A DNA stretch of 64,000 nucleotides from Maridesulfovibrio sp. (GTDB taxonomy: Bacteria; Desulfobacterota; Desulfovibrionia; Desulfovibrionales; Desulfovibrionaceae), in assembly GCF_963667685.1 (NCBI RefSeq), contig NZ_OY763930.1, positions 1,532,501 to 1,596,500 on the forward strand. The letters run 5' to 3'. The position numbers were made by a program, and so were the translations under genes. This document shows, in pieces, positions 60,012-64,000 of the stretch. Below the pieces are notes generated by a model. The model searched no databases. It was given only the letters and a program-made list of their open reading frames with translations, and had not been told where the DNA came from. Position 1 is the first letter of the stretch. Each line of letters opens with the position of its first letter.

Positions 60012-60644
60012 TTATTTGTTTTGCATGGTCAGTACCGCTGCTTCGGGTACAATCTGGTCAAAGAAATAAGCCATCTCGGCAACAGGTTCCAATTTAAGGC
60101 TGGTCTGTAATTTCCCGTTCGGCCCTATAATCTTGTTCTTCGGGTCCATCTGGACCGCAGTATAGAAACTTTCATCATATATGGCGACCATGACAGTGTG
60201 TTTGGCGTTACCGGATACATTTAGTGGAACGAAAAAGCTGTAGACAAGAGTTCCATCTTCAACGGAAGGTTTGAACTGAGTTGCTTCCACCGGGGTATGT
60301 TCCTTTCCGTCAACAAGGACACGTGTGAAGTAATTGAAGTTCTTCAGGTTGACAAAAGCTCCCTGCTCCATGGCGGTGGCTTCATCCGGGGTGAGCTTGT
60401 TGTCATGGTTCTTATCGAAATCGCCAAGTATCATGGTGGCGAACATTTCATCGAACCACCATTTTTGGCGAACCCCTGCAAGTCCTTTCTCGTTGAATTC
60501 AAAAGTCAGGGAACAGTCCACAAATACATGCGGGTGGGCGGAGGTCTTTATCGGGCTGAGCAGACAGAAAAACATTGCCCCGATAAATACAGGTAAGGAT
60601 AAAGCAGTCTTTTTTTTACTGCGGTATTCGCGATGGTTTTGCAT
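60012..60644 (-). CDS. DUF1007 periplasmic protein (ZevA-like)
   Basis: A 210-residue secreted protein. The signal peptide ends near residue 36 (KTSA), and the mature N-terminus is HPHVFVDCSLTFEF, a metal-binding HPH motif typical of DUF1007. An EF-hand-like acidic loop, DFDKNHDNKLTPDE near residue 76, may bind calcium. It probably captures metal and hands it to the adjacent NicO protein. The ribosome site is weak. Confidence 0.85.
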   Translation of the reverse strand: MQNHREYRSKKKTALSLPVFIGAMFFCLLSPIKTSAHPHVFVDCSLTFEFNEKGLAGVRQKWWFDEMFATMILGDFDKNHDNKLTPDEATAMEQGAFVNLKNFNYFTRVLVDGKEHTPVEATQFKPSVEDGTLVYSFFVPLNVSGNAKHTVMVAIYDESFYTAVQMDPKNKIIGPNGKLQTSLKLEPVAEMAYFFDQIVPEAAVLTMQNK

Positions 60645-60692
60645 GCACGCAAGATGGTGGATGAACTGAAAAGTGTCAAGCCGGCAGAATAT

Positions 60693-60730
60693 AAAAACTC
60701 CGTGCAGTACTGGAATTGCACGGAGTTTTT
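60693..60730 (-). terminator. Terminator after the TetR gene
   Basis: AAAAACTCCGTGCA pairs perfectly with TGCACGGAGTTTTT around ten bases. T's follow on both strands; the position fits the leftward TetR gene. Confidence 0.85.
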
Positions 60731-60750
60731 ATGCCGGGAAAATTGGTGGT

Positions 60751-61335
60751 TTAATCTCTGGCTCTGATGCTGCGGACCACAAAATCAGTGGTCTCTTCGT
60801 AGAGGTTGGGCAGGTCGTAGGGAGAAAGGAATCTGGTCCTGACTGTACCGACGATGTTGGAATAAACAATGGTTGTGGTGTCATCTACGGAAAGCCCGCG
60901 GATGGAACCGTCTTCAATGCCGCGCTCTACAGATTCCCGGATAACGTTCAGTAGTTGCTGGAATTTAACGGCAATGCGGGTCCGGTCCAGTTCTATCTGT
61001 ACGTCAGAAAAAGGAGAGCAACGCAGTAGCACCGGAAAAGTATTGCGGTGTTGCAGAGTATAGCCGAGATAACTGCGCATAAATGTCTGTATGCCTTCAA
61101 GTCCGTTTGGCGCCTTACGGGTTTCCTCGCTCAGGTATTCCGTGAGGTCTTCAACAATGGCTACCCCGGCAGTGATGAATAGTTCCTCTTTTGACCCGAA
61201 ATAGTGGGAAACCAGCCCGAATGCCACACCAGCCCTTTCAGAAATCATCTTAACAGTTGTACCGGCATAGCCGTAGCGTCCGAAAATCTCCTGGGCCGCA
61301 TACAGTATCGCGTCTTTTTTATTTTTACCTTTCAT
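60751..61335 (-). CDS. TetR/AcrR-family regulator
   Basis: A 194-residue dimeric repressor. The N-terminal helix-turn-helix is AAQEIFGRYGYAGTTVKMISERAG-like, split here at residues about 13-36, and GLVSHYFGSKEELF near 40 is the recognition helix end and signature. The C-terminal ligand-binding helices are variable, so no ligand is predicted. A perfect 14-base palindrome lies about 150 bases upstream and could be its operator. Transcribed alone and followed by a terminator. Confidence 0.9.
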   Translation of the reverse strand: MKGKNKKDAILYAAQEIFGRYGYAGTTVKMISERAGVAFGLVSHYFGSKEELFITAGVAIVEDLTEYLSEETRKAPNGLEGIQTFMRSYLGYTLQHRNTFPVLLRCSPFSDVQIELDRTRIAVKFQQLLNVIRESVERGIEDGSIRGLSVDDTTTIVYSNIVGTVRTRFLSPYDLPNLYEETTDFVVRSIRARD

Positions 61336-61483
61336 GGCCCCTCGCTGGCACGTTAAAGGTTTGCGGTAAGGCTTTATTTAGGAATGGACCGAATAAAGTC
61401 AGCCGTCATATGTTTGCTCGCTTGCGGTTTTATAGGCTGGATTGATTGCGCGGTCAAATCGATGAGTTTTTTGTGGCGGACCT

Positions 61484-61497
61484 GAGTCAGCTGACTC
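61484..61497. promoter_or_regulatory. 14-bp palindrome between the TetR and RHS genes
   Basis: GAGTCAG followed directly by CTGACTC, in the divergent 265-base gap. It is a candidate operator for the TetR protein, possibly controlling both genes. Confidence 0.35.
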
Positions 61498-61600
61498 GCG
61501 TCCGTTTTGTTTTGTATCCGGTTGTTTTGTATGGGGAACAGATCGTCTGGAAAGGAGTCTCCGCGGTCTATATTTTCAATCAAAACATAAGGATAGTTAC

Positions 61601-63025
61601 ATGAGTTTACGGAACGATTTTACCCTGAGGCCTAAAAGAAGGAAAGATTTGAGCCTTGCTCTGCGTATGTACGGCGAAAACGAATCACCGGAAGTACAGG
61701 TTGAACACATGTGGGAAGTTTACTCTCCATCCACAGCTATGGTTCTGCTTGAGCCGAAACCAGATTTCTCCGGATTTTCACATGGTGATCGAATGTATCC
61801 AACCATGATGGAACCTGAAATCAAGGAACGCTGGGAGCAGAAACAGAAGGAATGGGAAATTGCAAAGGAACGCTACGGATGGCGGAAGCGCTTGGCCCAT
61901 TTCCGTTTTATACACGAAAACCGGAATCATAAGTTGGCCCGTGACTTATCGCAAACCGAGTATGGCAAAGCTCTGATTGAAGAGTTCTCATCAAAGCAAA
62001 AGCTACAATCACAACCAGTTCTGAATAAGGAATGGCATGACGAATTTAATCAGGCCGGACCGGACTCCGGTTCCGAAGCTGAGCCGCGGATAACCCCTTT
62101 TATTGTGTCCGGCAGTGAGAAACCTTTTTCCGTGCTAGCTACAAAAAGGGATGAAGACGGTCGCATTGTGGAAAAAATCTGCTCTCTCGAACCCAAAGAC
62201 CACCATCTGCGATACGAATATGATGCGGGGGGCAGACTGCATAAAGTCTGGAAGGATGAACGGCTGATTGAGGAGTACCTGTATGGCAAATACGGTGAGC
62301 GCTACTTCGGGACCACTCAGCAGGCAGGACAACGCCGCTTTATTTATGGGCCGGGGCTACGGCTGGAGCAGGCCGGAAATTTGAAATATTCCTATGATGA
62401 CCATGGTCGGATGGTCATGAAACAGAACGGCTCCAACGTCACAAAATATCAATATCATCAATCCGGCCTGTTACAGCAGGTTAATCTGCCAGATGGACGC
62501 AGGATTTCATATGTAATCGATCCTCATGGAAGGCGCATGGCCAAACAGGTAAACAGCAGAACCGTGGAAAGTTACAGCTGGGATAATTCAGGCAGGCTGG
62601 CTGTTGTGGTCGATGGAGAAGGCAATAACCGTAAAGAGTTTGTCTATAACGATGAATGCAACCCCGTATCCATGTATTACAACGGCCAAATCTATTCACT
62701 GGCTTCCGATCAGGTCGGGACAATATATATGGTCGCTGATGCTGGCGGGAATGAAATAAAGCGGATTATACGTGATTCATTCGGTAATCTTACTGTCGAC
62801 ACTAATGAGCGCATCAAGCTTCCTTTGGGGTTCGCTGCAGGGCTGCATGATACTGATACCGGGCTGGTTCATTTCGGCCAGCGGGAATACGAACCATCCA
62901 TAGGTCTTTTTATCCAGCCTGATCAACTGGTTACTAATGACAGAGTTGTGGATGCTTACAGTTATTGCCACAATGATCCGGTTAATATTGGGGAATGGAC
63001 TGCTTTGTCTGGAAATTTTGGTTGA
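61601..63025 (+). CDS. Compact RHS-repeat protein without a toxin tip
   Basis: A 474-residue protein. Residues about 195-400 contain YD-type repeats (LRYEYDAGGRLHKVW, YSYDDHGRMVMKQNG, YSWDNSGRLAVVVDGEG). The C-terminal core is LGFAAGLHDTDTGLVHFGQR, then DAYSYCHNDPVNIGEW; it ends nine residues later, where full RHS proteins carry a variable toxin domain. The first ~150 residues are charged and helical and unlike the secretion N-termini of large RHS proteins; no PAAR, VgrG or signal peptide is seen. It may be a silent cassette or a domesticated shell. A small membrane protein follows. AAGGATAG precedes the ATG. Confidence 0.85.
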   Translation: MSLRNDFTLRPKRRKDLSLALRMYGENESPEVQVEHMWEVYSPSTAMVLLEPKPDFSGFSHGDRMYPTMMEPEIKERWEQKQKEWEIAKERYGWRKRLAHFRFIHENRNHKLARDLSQTEYGKALIEEFSSKQKLQSQPVLNKEWHDEFNQAGPDSGSEAEPRITPFIVSGSEKPFSVLATKRDEDGRIVEKICSLEPKDHHLRYEYDAGGRLHKVWKDERLIEEYLYGKYGERYFGTTQQAGQRRFIYGPGLRLEQAGNLKYSYDDHGRMVMKQNGSNVTKYQYHQSGLLQQVNLPDGRRISYVIDPHGRRMAKQVNSRTVESYSWDNSGRLAVVVDGEGNNRKEFVYNDECNPVSMYYNGQIYSLASDQVGTIYMVADAGGNEIKRIIRDSFGNLTVDTNERIKLPLGFAAGLHDTDTGLVHFGQREYEPSIGLFIQPDQLVTNDRVVDAYSYCHNDPVNIGEWTALSGNFG

Positions 63026-63046
63026 GGATCGTCCTGAGTATCAATA

Positions 63047-63074
63047 ACCTGGGGGAGGATTTTCTCCCTCAGGT
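63047..63074 (+). terminator. Possible terminator after the RHS gene
   Basis: ACCTGGGGGAG pairs with CTCCCTCAGGT (one mismatch) around six bases; the following T-run is short. Confidence 0.45.
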
Positions 63075-63207
63075 TTGGACTGAGATAGGTATACAGTCTT
63101 TGTTGTGGTTCCGTTTGATTAGAGGGCTGTTTTATCACTTGCAAGTTCTTGCCCGCAAAAAAGACAACTGCTAGTCTTCATGAAAATCCAATTCTAGGAG
63201 TTTCTCC

Positions 63208-63507
63208 ATGGACCCATCCTCAATTAACAACATCCTTATGCTGGTTATCGTTATAGGGGCGGCTGTCTTGCCGTTTATTTTGGCTACCCGCCTTCGCCGT
63301 ACTAAGCCGGGTGTTCTTTGGCTCGGCCTGTTGCTTTGTATTATTTTCGGGCCGGCGGGGCAGGTTTATGTTGCGGGCTGGATTCCGTGGTTCCTGATTG
63401 TTCTCGGAGTTTGTATCGGGGCGCAGCAGCTTCTTTCGCCGCAGCTGGCAATGCTTTGCATGGTTGTGGTTTCGCCGCTGGTCATGTTTTTCAGAATGCG
63501 GAAATAG
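63208..63507 (+). CDS. Small membrane protein of unknown function
   Basis: A 99-residue protein with three or four hydrophobic helices (ILMLVIVIGAAVLPFILA, LWLGLLLCIIFGPAGQVYV, WFLIVLGVCIGAQQLL, LAMLCMVVVSPLVMFF). AGGAG precedes the ATG by eight bases, so it is a real gene. It lies 182 bases after the RHS gene. An immunity role is possible from position alone, but the RHS protein has no visible toxin. Family not recognised. Confidence 0.65.
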   Translation: MDPSSINNILMLVIVIGAAVLPFILATRLRRTKPGVLWLGLLLCIIFGPAGQVYVAGWIPWFLIVLGVCIGAQQLLSPQLAMLCMVVVSPLVMFFRMRK

Positions 63508-63512
63508 CCCGG

Positions 63513-64000
63513 CTACTCCTGTGTTACTTCCGGGGGAGCAGGGCAGGGGCAGAGCAGCCCGCGCAGCATATGTCCCATGGTTTCTTCCATGCGGTCCCAC
63601 CCAACTTCATCCTGTAGGCTGACACCGCCGTAATGCTTGGTGTTCAAGGATCGAATTGAAAGGTAGGAAATGGCACCGCCCAGAATTGCCACCGCTGCTG
63701 CAAGGTCCACATTGTCGGGAACATCTGGGGTCATGTGCTCGAAAAATTCCAATGCAGTGCGTACCCGCACATCCTCCAGTAAATCCGAAAGCGGAGTCCG
63801 CTCCAGCATTTCCCAGGCCAGAAGGCGCAAGGTGTCTGGTCTTGTCTCAAGGGTCCGCCTCAAGGCTGTGAAGAATGCCGCCACCTGTTTCTCCGGCTCA
63901 ATTTCCGGAAATTCTGAAGGCGCATTTGAAAGCAGCTCTTCAGTGGTCGGCCAGTAGATTCCGGAGACCGCCAGCTCGCTGATCAGATTTTCCAGCCCGT
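63513..64000 (-). CDS. TetR-family regulator, C-terminal part (5' end outside window)
   Basis: The minus-strand frame is open to the right edge, giving about 162 residues; the GTG at 63884 is internal. The segment LENLISELAVSGIYWPTTEE followed by alternating helices (FFTALRRTLETRPDTLRLLAW) fits the ligand-binding half of TetR/AcrR regulators; the helix-turn-helix would lie beyond 64000. The C-terminus ends in a Cys/Pro-rich tail (LLCPCPAPPEV), possibly metal-binding. Convergent with the small membrane protein gene. Confidence 0.6.
   Translation of the reverse strand, partial: GLENLISELAVSGIYWPTTEELLSNAPSEFPEIEPEKQVAAFFTALRRTLETRPDTLRLLAWEMLERTPLSDLLEDVRVRTALEFFEHMTPDVPDNVDLAAAVAILGGAISYLSIRSLNTKHYGGVSLQDEVGWDRMEETMGHMLRGLLCPCPAPPEVTQE

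Overview
The window looks like a chromosomal segment of a sulfate-reducing deltaproteobacterium of the Desulfovibrionaceae, most likely a marine Desulfovibrio or Maridesulfovibrio type. The evidence is the gene set: a rubrerythrin / desulfoferrodoxin / rubredoxin / rubredoxin:oxygen oxidoreductase block, cytochrome bd, tandem iron-handling genes, a PiT phosphate system with a PhoU-like partner, and hairpin-type intergenic repeats that I associate with these genomes. No rRNA, tRNA, CRISPR array or intact insertion sequence was seen. The species call is inference.

Layout. 1-554: end of an RND efflux pump. 613-4212 (minus): FecBCD-like ABC importer with an FmdE-family protein. 4372-5237: DJ-1/PfpI protein plus a ribbon-helix-helix protein. 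5507-6313: EF-hand protein. 6395-13434 (minus): an oxygen-defence island, in transcription order perR, rbr, dfx, C-x4-C rubredoxin, rub, roo, HEAT protein, cydA, cydB, ferritin. 13643-16540: LytTR regulator with a degenerate receiver, then acs. 16736-20488 (minus): PhoU-like protein, PiT transporter and PhoR-like kinase, with a PHO-box-like site upstream. 20834-26881: CII-like regulator, a secreted POTRA/TPR protein, an ArnT-like glycosyltransferase and rlmN.

26920-41015 is the most unusual part: an iron/metal island. A leftward run, probably one operon of about 7 kb, encodes a CPC-type P1B ATPase with a damaged actuator motif, a free HMA-like domain, a protein with nine 27-bp repeats, several tiny membrane proteins, an SCA-motif (P1B-6-like) ATPase and a triple-FeoA protein. 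Facing it are a small Gly/Ala-rich membrane protein, a local Fur regulator, another tiny membrane protein, feoA, feoB and two periplasmic proteins. This resembles the ferrosome (fez) loci known from Desulfovibrio magneticus and Clostridioides difficile, but with a different and larger gene content. Several promoters in the island share a related dyad motif, which suggests a local iron regulon.

41189-64000 is more ordinary: serB, a divergent histidine kinase, a CI/S24-type repressor without its catalytic lysine, panB, a Gate-domain membrane protein, an RNase-D-like exonuclease, prfC, a methyltransferase, a 2139-residue hybrid kinase whose Ser/Thr kinase domain and first receiver look dead, a NicO/DUF1007 metal-transport pair, a TetR regulator, a compact RHS protein, and a partial TetR gene at the right edge. 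All family assignments were made by eye from motifs; no database search was possible.
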